Assembly (NCBI RefSeq): GCF_000421585.1
Contig: NZ_ATXH01000025.1
Location: forward strand, 1 to 35,050
Origin: Thermodesulfatator atlanticus DSM 21156
GTDB lineage: Bacteria; Desulfobacterota; Thermodesulfobacteria; Thermodesulfobacteriales; Thermodesulfatatoraceae
DNA: 35,050 nucleotides
Direction: 5' to 3'
In this document: in pieces, positions 1-8,799 of the stretch
How the letters are laid out: every line of letters begins with the position of its first letter
Position numbering within the stretch: position 1 is the first letter of the stretch
The notes under the pieces: model-generated
What the model was told of the DNA's origin: nothing
Database searches by the model: none
The model's input: the letters and a program-made list of their open reading frames with translations, nothing else
Program-made: the position numbers and the translations under genes

Positions 1-235
1 TCCAAGTTTCCATTCCTTTTAGTTAGGCTGCAAACGTTACTCTTAAGATTGCAAGAAAATAATCAATTATAGTTTCCATTCCTTTTAGTTAGGCTGCAAA
101 CATTTACACCCCCTATGATTTTTGTATAACGCTCTTGTTTCCATTCCTTTTAGTTAGGCTGCAAACATCTGGAGCAACCCCTTTTTGTTTTCGGGTAGCC
201 TTGTTTCCATTCCTTTTAGTTAGGCTGCAAACCCA
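1..235 (-). CRISPR. CRISPR array, leader-proximal end (four repeats, three full spacers)
   Basis: Four identical 30-bp repeats lie at 6-35, 72-101, 137-166 and 203-232, separated by spacers of 36, 35 and 36 bp. On the plus strand each repeat begins GTTTCCATTCC and ends GGCTGCAAAC. On the minus strand it ends GGAATGGAAAC, which fits the usual 3' end of type I-B and type III repeats, where Cas6 leaves an 8-nt handle (here ATGGAAAC). The array runs off the left edge, so its true length is unknown. No repeat follows 232, so this is the leader end. It lies beyond cas2 and is transcribed away from it. The short plus-strand reading frame across the array is repeat translation, not a gene. Confidence 0.97.
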
Positions 236-420
236 TATTTCAAAGAACCGGTTTTGTCTTTTATATCAAGGCTTTTCGGAAAAGTCAAATCACTGGAAAA
301 GGCCTTTTTTGCCGCTGGACCTCAAGTAGTGCAAAAACCCCTGGGGGTCCGACGGCGGTGAAAAATTTCACAGAAGGGGGTATAAACTGTGACTGTTTTA
401 GACTACTGTTTGAAAGATCA
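233..420 (-). promoter_or_regulatory. CRISPR leader with array promoter
   Basis: On the minus strand a near-consensus promoter is visible: TTGACT at 283-288, a 17-bp spacer, and TATAAA at 260-265. The expected start is around 253, about 20 bases before the first repeat. Further upstream are two C5 blocks (read as G5 on the plus strand near 343-347 and 376-380) and a GTGAAA/TTTCAC inverted repeat at 358-371, as often seen in leaders. The outer limit of the leader is a guess. This region also fixes the direction of the array. Confidence 0.75.
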
Positions 421-530
421 AAATAGCAGGGAAAAGGAAGAAGAGTTTTTTCTTCTCACCGCAATTTTTTGTAGGCTGAAGATTCTAATGACATGCAAAA
501 AGGCGCTCGCAATACCAGTTCCCTGATCAA

Positions 531-573
531 GGATCCGTTCCTATTTTTCGTTCCGAAAAACGGGAACGGATCC
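531..573. repeat. REP-like hairpin, copy 1 of the GGATCCGTTCC family
   Basis: An inverted repeat with arms of about 20 bases starts GGATCCGTTCC and ends GGAACGGATCC, with a 3-base loop. The arms differ at only two positions. Two further copies lie at 22680-22721 and 22944-22986. It lies between the CRISPR leader and cas2. Nothing else convincing is seen in 421-720 apart from the IS-end-like stretch at 606-624. Confidence 0.75.
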
Positions 574-605
574 CTTGCGGTTGTGCTTGCAACATAGATC
601 TTAAC

Positions 606-624
606 AATTTTGCAAAGGTCTTTG
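606..624. repeat. solitary IS5-end-like sequence
   Basis: On the minus strand this reads CAAAGACCTTTGCAAAATT. It resembles the terminal inverted repeats of the IS5-family element at 12098-13300 (GAGACCTTTGAATAATTT and GAGAACTTTGCAAAATTA). A similar stretch is at 22660-22677. It may be a relic or a MITE end, but the match is short. Confidence 0.35.
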
Positions 625-720
625 ACCTATTAGAATGATTTGCAACAAATGTTCGCAATAACGGTTATAAGGGCAAAGTAAAGCAATATACACGACTTCA
701 TTGCCCCGTATGATAGCTTG

Positions 721-987
721 TCAAATGAAAATATTATCCGGATCTCCCTTCTTTAAACCCATTACTTCCCGTGAAAAGTAATGGCGCGTGCGGAAAGAAT
801 AAATGATCACTGAGTCTTCCTCTGGCTTCATTACTTGTTTTAATTCAAACTTTAATCTCTCTAACTGGGCTTTGCTTAGCTCGCCTTCAAAAACAGAAAG
901 CTGAAACCAATGCAGAAATCTTTTACAAATTTTATGAAACTTTTGTACACGCTTTTCACCCGCATCGTAAACTAAAATAACAAACAT
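721..987 (-). CDS. cas2: CRISPR-associated Cas2
   Basis: This 88-residue protein opens with MFVILVYDAGEKRV, the first beta strand and near-invariant Asp of the Cas2 ferredoxin fold, and carries FLHWFQLSVFEGEL as the dimer-forming segment. Length is normal for Cas2. Cas2 forms the central dimer of the Cas1-Cas2 integrase that inserts new spacers at the leader end of the array. The ATG follows directly on the cas1 stop codon with no gap, so the two are translationally coupled. It is the last gene of the type I-B operon and faces the leader. Confidence 0.97.
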   Translation of the reverse strand: MFVILVYDAGEKRVQKFHKICKRFLHWFQLSVFEGELSKAQLERLKFELKQVMKPEEDSVIIYSFRTRHYFSREVMGLKKGDPDNIFI

Positions 988-1983
988 TTAGCGTGTCCTT
1001 ACGTAAGGTGAATAAATTTCTTCTCCTAAAAAGTGGCGATAGAGCTTATAGCATTCTAAGCGTAAAAGACGTCTATAAGATACTTTTCTTCCTAATTTTT
1101 TATGCATAATAGTTTCATTCAGTCTTTTTTCATAAGCCTCAAGAAATTTTCGTGCGCCCTTCTCTTTTAAATAAACGCCTCCTAGTTTTTCAGAAAAATC
1201 ACCTGGCTTTAGTTCATTACGATTTATTAGACTAAAAATTACTCTATCCACAATTAAAGGCTTGAAGACCTCACTTATATCTAAATTTAAAGTGAAGGAG
1301 CGCTGGTTTGTTTCATGAAGATAGCCAATACGCGGATCAAGATGAGTACGATAAATTTCTGAAAGAGTCGTTACATAAAGTAGAGAATTACCAAAAGAAA
1401 TAAGAGCATTTAAACGATTAGCCGGAGGGCGTCTACTTCTAACCTCAAACGAAAAATCAGGATTTGCCAAAATAATGTCAAATGCCTCGTAATATGCCAT
1501 ACGAGCATGACCTTCAAGTGCCATGAGTTCAGCGCTAGAACTAGCTTGATTAAGTTCATCAAATAATTCTTCTATAGCATTGATTTGAGTTGAAAGATCA
1601 TTACCCCGAGAAGCATAGGTGCGCAAATTTAAAAGCATATTTGACAATGACCCATAAACAAAGGCCCGTGCTAAACCAATACGCCATTCGTGATTGAGAT
1701 AATACTCAGCCTGCCTCAAAATTATAAGTCCTGAGTTCATATGTTCACGTGGATAAAAACTTCCTACGTAATATTCGAAATAGTTAAAAAAGTGGAGAGG
1801 AATGTGTTTTTGGCTTAGAAACTCAAGAAGTTTTTTATTAAGGGTTATCTCTGCAAAAACGTAAATGCTATCGACTGTTTCTACAGGAATTACTTTTTTA
1901 CCTGCTTCTTGAGAAATAAAGACTAAAGTATTACCTTCGCGCTTAAGTTGCCCAGGTGTTGATATATAAATAGCCCGTTTCAT
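988..1983 (-). CDS. cas1: CRISPR-associated Cas1 integrase (type I-B)
   Basis: The protein has 331 residues, normal for the type I-B branch. The N-terminal beta domain starts MKRAIYISTPGQL. The helical catalytic domain holds the expected metal ligands: Glu157 in ALEGHARMAYYEAF, His223 in GYLHETN and Glu238 in DISEVFKP. Cas1 cuts and joins prespacer ends into the repeat during adaptation. It abuts cas2 exactly and is separated from cas4 by 161 bases that hold a stub of an unrelated ATPase gene overlapping the first 38 bases of cas1. No other adaptation genes are in the window, so the nearby type III-C module probably relies on this Cas1-Cas2 pair or on captured spacers. Confidence 0.97.
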   Translation of the reverse strand: MKRAIYISTPGQLKREGNTLVFISQEAGKKVIPVETVDSIYVFAEITLNKKLLEFLSQKHIPLHFFNYFEYYVGSFYPREHMNSGLIILRQAEYYLNHEWRIGLARAFVYGSLSNMLLNLRTYASRGNDLSTQINAIEELFDELNQASSSAELMALEGHARMAYYEAFDIILANPDFSFEVRSRRPPANRLNALISFGNSLLYVTTLSEIYRTHLDPRIGYLHETNQRSFTLNLDISEVFKPLIVDRVIFSLINRNELKPGDFSEKLGGVYLKEKGARKFLEAYEKRLNETIMHKKLGRKVSYRRLLRLECYKLYRHFLGEEIYSPYVRTR

Positions 1984-2098
1984 GACAAGTCTCTAAAACT
2001 AAAGCCTTCCCGGCCCTGCGAGCACCTTTCATAATGAGGATATGCGGAGAATCAAACCAGGGGAGGAGCTTTTCAAAAAGGCGTATTTTGATAATCAT
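1946..2098 (-). pseudogene. N-terminal relic of an AAA_14/DUF4143-type ATPase
   Basis: A 50-codon frame starts at ATG 2098. It reads MIIKIRLFEKLLPWFDS, then PHILIMKGARRAGKALVLE, and stops inside cas1. It resembles the opening of AAA_14 ATPases: a short helix with LFEKLLPW, then a Walker A loop of the GxRxxGKT type. Here the last Walker residue is Ala instead of Thr/Ser (GARRAGKA) and nothing follows, so it cannot be a working ATPase. It has no clear ribosome site. Two intact family members sit at 9151-10437 and 10581-11816. It may be left over from a gene lost when cas1-cas2 was placed here. The match is judged by eye. Confidence 0.5.
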
Positions 2099-2144
2099 CA
2101 AGTTATTTTTACTAACGGCCTAGAGAAAATTCAAGGAAAATATT

Positions 2145-2633
2145 CTACCCCCAACATACTTCCTGAAAGGAGCAGGTACGGCAGTATTTAGACTTTTTTA
2201 CCGGAGGAGGTGTTTCCTGCGAGAAGATATAAAGCATTTCTTCTATGAGCTGGGTAATTTTTTCCTCTATTTCAGGAGTAAGGGTTACGCGCTCGGTTTT
2301 GCGCTCTTTAGGAAAAAGAAGAACCCCTTCAAATTCAAGCCCTTTTTCGTGTTTGAGGTAATAAAGATAATAGGCAAGCTGGAGCCTTGCAGCTTCTTTG
2401 TGCCGGGAAGATTTCTTAACTTCGGCTACCATTTCATCGCGAAAAAGGTCAATCTTTAAGAGCTGATCAACAAATATTTCCTTGCGCACCCGCTGATAAG
2501 AACCCTCATGCACCAGGCGGCCCAGGGCTAAAAATTCGTGGTCCTGATCAGAAACAATTCCGTGATATTCCAGCCACGCTTCCCGAGGACAGGTAAGATA
2601 GGCCTGAAAGATATAAGGAGAGATAAATTTCAT
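2145..2633 (-). CDS. cas4: CRISPR-associated Cas4 (RecB-like nuclease, Fe-S)
   Basis: This 162-residue protein has the Cas4 pattern. Cys15 lies in YLTCPREAWL, and a C-terminal cluster C151-x2-C154-x5-C160 completes the four Fe-S ligands. Between them are the RecB nuclease elements: an Asp in LLKIDLF and the E-x-K pair in VAEVKKSS. Cas4 trims prespacers and helps choose PAM-bearing ends for Cas1-Cas2. It overlaps the cas3 stop by 4 bases, and 161 bases separate it from cas1. Base composition is near 47% GC, similar to the 3' half of cas3 and unlike the AT-rich cas8-cas7-cas5 block. Confidence 0.95.
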   Translation of the reverse strand: MKFISPYIFQAYLTCPREAWLEYHGIVSDQDHEFLALGRLVHEGSYQRVRKEIFVDQLLKIDLFRDEMVAEVKKSSRHKEAARLQLAYYLYYLKHEKGLEFEGVLLFPKERKTERVTLTPEIEEKITQLIEEMLYIFSQETPPPVKKSKYCRTCSFQEVCWG

Positions 2634-5020
2634 AGGAAAAAGGCTCCGTGTTCTATTTTACGCACAAAACCGGTCTCTTCACGGTAAAGGTCTCCGAAAT
2701 CCAGGCGCTCTCTTCTAAGCCATAAAAAACTAGCGGCATAAGGTAGTGCTTCTAGCCCGGCTCCTTGGGCCACCTTTAGTGGGATATTGATTACGTATCC
2801 CCAAATTTCAGGAGCAATTGCTTTAAACATAGCCCTGCGCTTCAGGCGGTCATCGTAAGTTTTTGTGGGAAGGCCTTCAAGTTCTTTTAACTTATCAATA
2901 AGAGCTTCAGCCTCCTCGTCTAACTCTACGAAAACAGGCACCTGGAAAATCTTCTGGGATAAAAGATCAAACATGGCTACCTCATCGTATTTCATGGTCT
3001 TGAGACTGAGGAGCAAGTTTTTGTCCTGGGCTTTGCGCCCTTCCATGCGTAGTTTATGGAAGTATTCCTCAACCTGGCGCAAATATTCTTTTTCCGGGAT
3101 TATCCCCTGGTTTTGTAATAATTCTTCAGTGGTACCGATGAGCACGCTGTCATATATGTAGGTGGCCAGGCGCCTTCCGTGCTCTTCTGGATTTATCAGT
3201 TTGACCAAGAAAACCCTTCCTTTATTTTCTCCCCGGGCATTACGGTTACAACGCCCGGCAGCCTGAACTATGGAGTCAAAAGGCGCAAGATCCCGCACCA
3301 CCAGATCAAAATCAAGGTCAACACCTGCCTCTACCACTTGAGTGGCCACAAGCCCTATCCTGGCTCCATTTTTAAGGCTTTTCCGAATATCTTTGATGCG
3401 CGCTTCGCGATGCTTCGGAATCAGCGAAGCTGAAAGAAAACACAGGTCAAAATCAGAAGCTTCTTTAAGCATTTGATAGACATCCTGGGCCGCACGCACG
3501 GTGTTCATCACTACCATAAAGCTCTGCACGCCATCAATCTTCGGCAACAGCCAGGACTCAATATCACGATAGTCGTAAGGATTGTTTTCCACGTAAAGAG
3601 CTGTTCGGGAAAGGATTTTAAAAAAATGCTTTTTGCGCGGCTCCGTTAGCTCGTAAGCCTCTGGTACAAAAGCCGGGCGCGTAGCGGTCATTAAGATAAA
3701 ACGTGCGTCCCATTTTTCTGCCAGAAACTTAAGGGCCTCTTCGGTGGCTTCCCAATATTCCACCGGGATATTTTGCACTTCATCGAGAATAACGATACTC
3801 CCCGCCAGGCGGTGGAGGCGCCGCATCTCTGAACGCCGATTAGTAAAAAGGGTCTCGTAAAACCTGACAAAAGTTGTGACAACAACCTCGCCATCCCAGG
3901 TCTCCACGCGTGTATGAGCCTGTTCATAGTGCTTAATTAACTTTTGAGCATCTCGTTCTCTCAACAAAGATTCCTCTTCCAGCAGTTTCCATGCATCTTC
4001 GGCTTTAAGCCCGGAAATACTTTCAGATGGACTGGCTCGAAAATGGTGCTTCAGGAGGACGTTTTTTGGAAGTCCAGCATGTTTAATAACTTTAGCGATT
4101 TCATCAAAATTCTGATCAATGATGCTTGTAAACGGCAGGACATAGATGATTCGGGGTAATCGCCCGGTTTCTTTGTTGATCATACTACGCAATCGCACGG
4201 CTGCTGAGAAACCTGCAAACGTCTTGCCAATGCCCGTCGGCGCTGTGAGAGATAAAAATTTGTTTTCAAGTCCCAGTCTTTGAATATTATTGATTACCGT
4301 TCTGTAAAATTCCTGCCTGAGTGGGTATATCGGTGAATTTTTCGGGAGATTGTTGATGTAACGGTCAACAATGTCTTCTGGAATTTCGTGCCTCTTCTCG
4401 TTGGCTTTTAGTCCAATAACCGCCCGAATGTCCGCATCCACAAGCATTCCAAGGAGGAAATTGGTGGTGAAGTAAAGGGAAATATTTCCACTGAATAAAA
4501 CATTTCTCAATTTTTCCAGAATTTCATCTATATTATGAGTAGATTTTAAACTGGATATTGCTTCAACAATTTCTTGTGGGTAAATTGCTCTAATTTCGTC
4601 ACTTGCTTTAAGAAGGGAATCAACCTGTGCTTTAACATGACGCACATTCTGATACCACACAGGTTCAGTATCATTAAGTTCTACCCCAAAATCTTGAGGA
4701 TCCGAGTGGTGGTGTCTAATGGCTGTAAACGCACCAAATAATTCCTGTTTTGCATTCGGATAAATGTTCCCCAAAAACTCATATGCTATCAAAGCCGAAA
4801 TAAAAGAATGCCGTTCCTTTCCTCCAAAGGATTTCCCTTCCAATAAATGTTCTTGAAAATATTCGGTATATTTACCAATATCATGAAAAAGCCCTGTTAA
4901 TTTAATTATCTCGCTATCAATAGGGACTTGAGAAGAAGTGGCCATTTCCTTCATGAGTTTAGCCACTTTATTAATATGAAAGCTTAATAATTCTTCTGGC
5001 AGCCGGGCAAGATACTTCAT
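2630..5020 (-). CDS. cas3: Cas3 helicase-nuclease (HD fused, type I-B)
   Basis: The protein has 796 residues. The N-terminal HD nuclease shows His46-Asp47 in GLFHDIGK, a second motif RHSFISA near 70 and HHHSD near 103-106. The superfamily 2 helicase follows: Walker A TAPTGIGKT at 259-267, a DExx box written DEVQ at 413-416, TATRP near 445, and the C-terminal ATQVVEAGVDLD and QAAGRCNRN motifs. Cas3 is recruited by Cascade after target binding and unwinds and shreds DNA. It sits 3 bases after cas5 and overlaps cas4 by 4. GC content falls from about 48% to about 35% in the part upstream of roughly 4260-4500, close to the Walker A codons, suggesting a recombination joint inside the gene. Confidence 0.97.
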   Translation of the reverse strand: MKYLARLPEELLSFHINKVAKLMKEMATSSQVPIDSEIIKLTGLFHDIGKYTEYFQEHLLEGKSFGGKERHSFISALIAYEFLGNIYPNAKQELFGAFTAIRHHHSDPQDFGVELNDTEPVWYQNVRHVKAQVDSLLKASDEIRAIYPQEIVEAISSLKSTHNIDEILEKLRNVLFSGNISLYFTTNFLLGMLVDADIRAVIGLKANEKRHEIPEDIVDRYINNLPKNSPIYPLRQEFYRTVINNIQRLGLENKFLSLTAPTGIGKTFAGFSAAVRLRSMINKETGRLPRIIYVLPFTSIIDQNFDEIAKVIKHAGLPKNVLLKHHFRASPSESISGLKAEDAWKLLEEESLLRERDAQKLIKHYEQAHTRVETWDGEVVVTTFVRFYETLFTNRRSEMRRLHRLAGSIVILDEVQNIPVEYWEATEEALKFLAEKWDARFILMTATRPAFVPEAYELTEPRKKHFFKILSRTALYVENNPYDYRDIESWLLPKIDGVQSFMVVMNTVRAAQDVYQMLKEASDFDLCFLSASLIPKHREARIKDIRKSLKNGARIGLVATQVVEAGVDLDFDLVVRDLAPFDSIVQAAGRCNRNARGENKGRVFLVKLINPEEHGRRLATYIYDSVLIGTTEELLQNQGIIPEKEYLRQVEEYFHKLRMEGRKAQDKNLLLSLKTMKYDEVAMFDLLSQKIFQVPVFVELDEEAEALIDKLKELEGLPTKTYDDRLKRRAMFKAIAPEIWGYVINIPLKVAQGAGLEALPYAASFLWLRRERLDFGDLYREETGFVRKIEHGAFFL

Positions 5021-5023
5021 TTT

Positions 5024-5818
5024 TTAAGAAGTTATTAGTTCATATGGTACCCAAATATTTTCTTTCCAGTTTAAAACATATTTTACCTTTAAGAATAAGG
5101 GACTGGAATTTTCAGAATAAACTACATTCGTATGAGCTTTTGCGGAAAAATCGCTATTCATGTAAATCAGCATATGCTCTATACTGAATCTATTACCGGG
5201 TTTGATTAAGTGACCTTCGACATTTTCACTTGTAACAACTGAATGAACCTCTCCTTTATAGTGCTGTAACTCAGATAAAGAGTCAGTTTCTCCCTCAAAT
5301 TCTGCGACAGCAAGAAATTCGCTGATTCCTAAGTACACAGGGAAAAAGGTCTTTGTATTGGTTAGATATTCTTTTAATTTTTCCAATAATTTTATGTCTT
5401 TATGCCAGAACGCTACCCTAAACTTCAAAGTCTTTTCAGGCGGTCTGGGAAGAAGAATCTCCATGGGAATTTGTGTTCTGTTTTTCGTAGAGTCGAAAAA
5501 TTCTATTTTCCCTCTTTTTCTGTTACCTATAAGAGGTGATAAGTATTCTCCCTTGGTAGATAACAAATTCATCGAAGAAGTTATCTTTCGAATAGGAGTA
5601 AGTATCTGAAGAACAAAAAATCCATTTGGGGGTTGCATTATTTCGTAAACTTCTGTGCGTGGGATACCGAGTATCGCCCCCACCATTCCACATAAAGCAG
5701 TCCGAGGAGGGAACGGATAAGAAAGAGCAGAAGTTTGACCATAAAATTTTCTAAAATGAGCAAAAGGCCCTTTCACCGTAAAAACTAGCCCTTTATACAA
5801 ATTTGGAATTTCCATCAT
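5024..5818 (-). CDS. cas5: Cas5 (type I-B Cascade subunit)
   Basis: This 264-residue RAMP-fold protein opens with LVFTVKGPFAHFRKFYGQ, then TSALSYPFPPRTALCGMVGAI. The latter is the conserved segment of Cas5 in I-B/HMARI systems. In Cascade, Cas5 grips the 5' handle of the crRNA and caps the Cas7 backbone. It starts 3 bases after the cas7 stop and ends 3 bases before cas3. Two ATG codons open the frame (MMEI), so the exact start could be one codon later. AT-rich like cas7 and cas8. Confidence 0.93.
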   Translation of the reverse strand: MMEIPNLYKGLVFTVKGPFAHFRKFYGQTSALSYPFPPRTALCGMVGAILGIPRTEVYEIMQPPNGFFVLQILTPIRKITSSMNLLSTKGEYLSPLIGNRKRGKIEFFDSTKNRTQIPMEILLPRPPEKTLKFRVAFWHKDIKLLEKLKEYLTNTKTFFPVYLGISEFLAVAEFEGETDSLSELQHYKGEVHSVVTSENVEGHLIKPGNRFSIEHMLIYMNSDFSAKAHTNVVYSENSSPLFLKVKYVLNWKENIWVPYELITS

Positions 5819-5821
5819 AGT

Positions 5822-6856
5822 TCACTTCGAGCTTTCTTCAAATTTAATATTTTCAATTTTTACTTCATCTGGATTCCAGTTCTTTATATGTAAATGTTCA
5901 TGCTTCCAGAAGTGAATTTTTTCTATTTTCTCTTTATTTTCAGAGAGTAATCGGGACAACTCCACCATATCCAGCTCGATTTCCGAAATTTTGCGAACCG
6001 CACTTAAATCTTTATTCTTATCTACTGGTTGCAATTTAATATATTCTCTCAAATCTCCGAACAGTGTCATATGATCTTTGTACTGAATTCTAAGCAGCAA
6101 CCTTGGCGTTTCTCCAACTTTACTCCTTGTAGCCCCTATTAGTGGAATAGACTTAATTAACGCCTCTTCCAATTCTTTAACATCTTCCCAAGTAAACCCT
6201 GTCCCAAACTGTTTTCCACCTTTGTCCTTTGCCCAGTTAGCAGCTATTACTCCGTAAAAGGCTATAAATGAATAAAGAACTCTCCAGTCTTTTCCTATAG
6301 CACCGTGCCCTTCCTCTCCCGTAGAACTGAAATGTGAGGTGATACTGGCAGAAGGATTTATCTCCACTGGATTTAGAGAATATCCCCATGAAAATTGAAC
6401 TGCTCCTGTAAGCGAAATTCCTTCACCGCCAGTCCCTCTTTCTGATTCTCTAATGGTAAAAGTTGCGCCAAACATCCTTACATCTATACAGCTTTCTCTC
6501 ACACCTTTGACCAGTTTAGCTGGAGAATTCTTAGCCAGATTTGCGAGTTCTTTCTGTATTTCTTTGTCTTCCAAGTTTTTCTTATCCGGGAATTTCTCCC
6601 TGTACCATTGAATTAATCTCTTCGTTGAATTGACAGTTTCGCCTTCAGGTTTTTTAACAAATATGTCCTTGTTTTTGATCTCATCCAAGTAGTCTCTAAT
6701 ATATCTCTTAAGTCTAACATCGCTTACGAGATTTCTGCGAGTCACTATATCCATTCTTGGTCTGTTTTCATCATCAGGATCTCCGTTTGGATTGGTAAGG
6801 ACTGCGTCATACAAAAATAAGATTTCAGAGTTTTTGTTAACTATATTACTCATCAT
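5822..6856 (-). CDS. cas7: Cas7 (Csh2-type, type I-B Cascade backbone)
   Basis: The 344-residue protein carries the Csh2 signature near its N terminus: a beta strand LFLYDAVLTNPNGDP followed by ENRPRMD and the RNLVSDVRLKRYIRDYL helix. Several Cas7 copies form the filament that coats the crRNA spacer and displays it for DNA pairing. The start has a strong AGGAGGAG ribosome site 4 bases upstream and overlaps the end of cas8 by 11 bases. It is an AT-rich gene between cas8 and cas5, the standard I-B order. Confidence 0.95.
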   Translation of the reverse strand: MMSNIVNKNSEILFLYDAVLTNPNGDPDDENRPRMDIVTRRNLVSDVRLKRYIRDYLDEIKNKDIFVKKPEGETVNSTKRLIQWYREKFPDKKNLEDKEIQKELANLAKNSPAKLVKGVRESCIDVRMFGATFTIRESERGTGGEGISLTGAVQFSWGYSLNPVEINPSASITSHFSSTGEEGHGAIGKDWRVLYSFIAFYGVIAANWAKDKGGKQFGTGFTWEDVKELEEALIKSIPLIGATRSKVGETPRLLLRIQYKDHMTLFGDLREYIKLQPVDKNKDLSAVRKISEIELDMVELSRLLSENKEKIEKIHFWKHEHLHIKNWNPDEVKIENIKFEESSK

Positions 6857-8651
6857 GGGACTCCTCCTTTTTTTCTTTAGTTTTTCCCATAATTAAAAGT
6901 TTTGAGGTTAAAAATGCATAGCCCGACAAAATGAAATAAACCGCTTCTTCCGGTGAGAGATTCCATTTACTGATAGAACTGTCTAAAATAGATGAAATTT
7001 CCCCCATTATCCTCATATTTTCAGGGAATTTTTGTAAATCGTAAATTCTCATATATTCAAAAACCTCATTGAATAATCGTATAATCTGATCCTTGTTCAT
7101 ACCCCTGAACTGGATTTTATTTAGTATAGTTTCGCTCACCCCTTTCTTTCGCTGTTGTGTGCCGATCTGAGCTACTATATAACCCAAAAAGAAAAGAGCT
7201 TCTTTAGTTTTACCACTTTCTCCCTGATAGATAGGAAGATTAGACACATATTCTTTAGCTTTTTCCAATATATCAGCCATGTTTTCACCTCCAATGTTAA
7301 ATTCAAAACCAGCCATTATTCTTTTTACCAAAAGAAATCCCTCAATAATTTCAATCGTTTTAAGCCACTCAAAATCTTCTCTGTTGTCAAACTGCCATCT
7401 GGATAGTTCGATCCCCGGCTTTATTATATCCAAATCAGGAAAGTCATTCCCTGAGATTAAATTTTTGAAGATCTCAGCAAACTTTTCTTTAATAAGTGGA
7501 GATCTTTTAGATTCTACAGAAGCTTTTCCTGATAGTAACTGATAAAGTTTTTTTAAAGAGATTGATATATTAAAACCTTGGTTGGAAATAAAAATAGAGG
7601 CATTTTTTAAAGCCATGGCAAGCTTCCTTATCCTGCTCGGAGGAACATTTGTAAGCGAGGAATAAATTTTAAGAGTCTGCCCATCATATACATTTACTAC
7701 AATATGAATCAAGATTTCGTCAGTTTGAAAGATTTTCTCTGCATATATCTCAAATTCACTTAAATGTGACCATCCCGACAGAACATTGGTAGCTTTCAAT
7801 AAGGTGTTAAATGTTCTTTTAATGAAAGTTTGAGGTAAGTTTCGCCATCTAGGAATATATGGAATAAGGAGCAACTTCAGCTGGCCAGTGATTTTCGTAT
7901 TAAATCCTTTTTCTTTTAAAAAGGTATCCGCCAACACTATGTTTTCTGCACAGCTTGGACATAAAGGGAAAACTTTCCACTGGTTTTCATAGGACAGCTC
8001 AGGGAAAAATCCCAGTTTATCTTTTCCAAAAAACTTTAAAAACTTGAGCTGGTTTGTATCAAATTCTTTAAGTATCTCTCCACTTCCGCAAGATAAACAC
8101 CTTATTGAGGTTCCAGTGTCGGTAAATTTAATAACCTCACCTTCAAACTTATGCCTGTAATCCTCCCATAAAGGAACTCCGTCAATACACACCTCAACAT
8201 AAAACGGTGCATTTCCACTTTTTATTCTTATTTTCTCAAGTATTTCTTCAGCTTTCTTTAAAGAAAAATTCTTGCCATTGGATTCGTAAAATTCATTAAT
8301 AATTCTATCTATCTTCTGAACCAGATATTTTTTACTTTCTATTTTTTTCAATTCCTCTTTTATGTTCCATAAAGAAAATTTTGTTTTTGACACCGGCTTT
8401 TTGAGTCCAATATATTGGAGTTTGTCACTTGGGAATATGACACTATACTCTTTCCCGCTTCCACGAGTTACACCTCTATACCCTGTTCTGGCTAGAAATT
8501 CGGATGTCAATTCCCTTGCAATCTTGATTTCTACGTCTTTGGAATCGGTTTTAAAATCTAGACAGATAAGATTTGTACCCTTCTCTACAGAAAATTGCTC
8601 TAAAATCCCTTCTTTTATCATATTTCCTATTTGCACAATTGCTTTAATCAT
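6846..8651 (-). CDS. cas8b: Cas8b (Csh1-type, type I-B large subunit)
   Basis: The 601-residue protein begins MIKAIVQIGNMI. It carries two Cys pairs, CLSCGSGE near 185 and CPSC near 233, forming a likely zinc-binding site as seen in Csh1-type Cas8b. The C-terminal part is helical. The large subunit recognises the PAM and locks the R-loop in Cascade; a small subunit may be made from an internal start, as reported for other I-B systems. The call rests on position ahead of cas7, size and the Csh1-like start; Cas8 sequences diverge strongly. Immediately upstream, overlapping by 8 bases, is a broken copy of a different Cas8 N terminus. Confidence 0.88.
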   Translation of the reverse strand: MIKAIVQIGNMIKEGILEQFSVEKGTNLICLDFKTDSKDVEIKIARELTSEFLARTGYRGVTRGSGKEYSVIFPSDKLQYIGLKKPVSKTKFSLWNIKEELKKIESKKYLVQKIDRIINEFYESNGKNFSLKKAEEILEKIRIKSGNAPFYVEVCIDGVPLWEDYRHKFEGEVIKFTDTGTSIRCLSCGSGEILKEFDTNQLKFLKFFGKDKLGFFPELSYENQWKVFPLCPSCAENIVLADTFLKEKGFNTKITGQLKLLLIPYIPRWRNLPQTFIKRTFNTLLKATNVLSGWSHLSEFEIYAEKIFQTDEILIHIVVNVYDGQTLKIYSSLTNVPPSRIRKLAMALKNASIFISNQGFNISISLKKLYQLLSGKASVESKRSPLIKEKFAEIFKNLISGNDFPDLDIIKPGIELSRWQFDNREDFEWLKTIEIIEGFLLVKRIMAGFEFNIGGENMADILEKAKEYVSNLPIYQGESGKTKEALFFLGYIVAQIGTQQRKKGVSETILNKIQFRGMNKDQIIRLFNEVFEYMRIYDLQKFPENMRIMGEISSILDSSISKWNLSPEEAVYFILSGYAFLTSKLLIMGKTKEKKEESHDE

Positions 8652-8799
8652 CTCTCAACCCCTCATCAGAACTTTCAAGCTCTATTACCAAAACCTTGGG
8701 AGGATTTTTGGAATTGATTTTTTGATAGGGCTCCTCCACCAGAGGCATGGGGTAGCGCTCACGAAGCTCGCGACCTATAGCAATAAGGGCTTTGATCAT
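8644..8799 (-). pseudogene. N-terminal relic of a second Csh1/Cas8b gene
   Basis: A 51-codon frame reads MIKALIAIGRELRERYP, then a segment with EEPYQKI and KVLVIELE, and stops in an ATGATTAA overlap with the intact cas8. The opening parallels the intact protein (MIKAIVQIGNMI), and the EPY..I...KVLVIEL run resembles usual Csh1 N termini. Its GC content (about 50%) is clearly above that of the intact gene beside it (about 35-38%). I read it as what is left of the resident cas8 after the AT-rich effector genes replaced it. It could still be translated and help couple cas8 translation. Confidence 0.55.

Noticed and set aside
135-329. 64-residue plus-strand frame
   Set aside because: It translates CRISPR repeats and spacers (the same peptide recurs with the repeat); it is not a gene.
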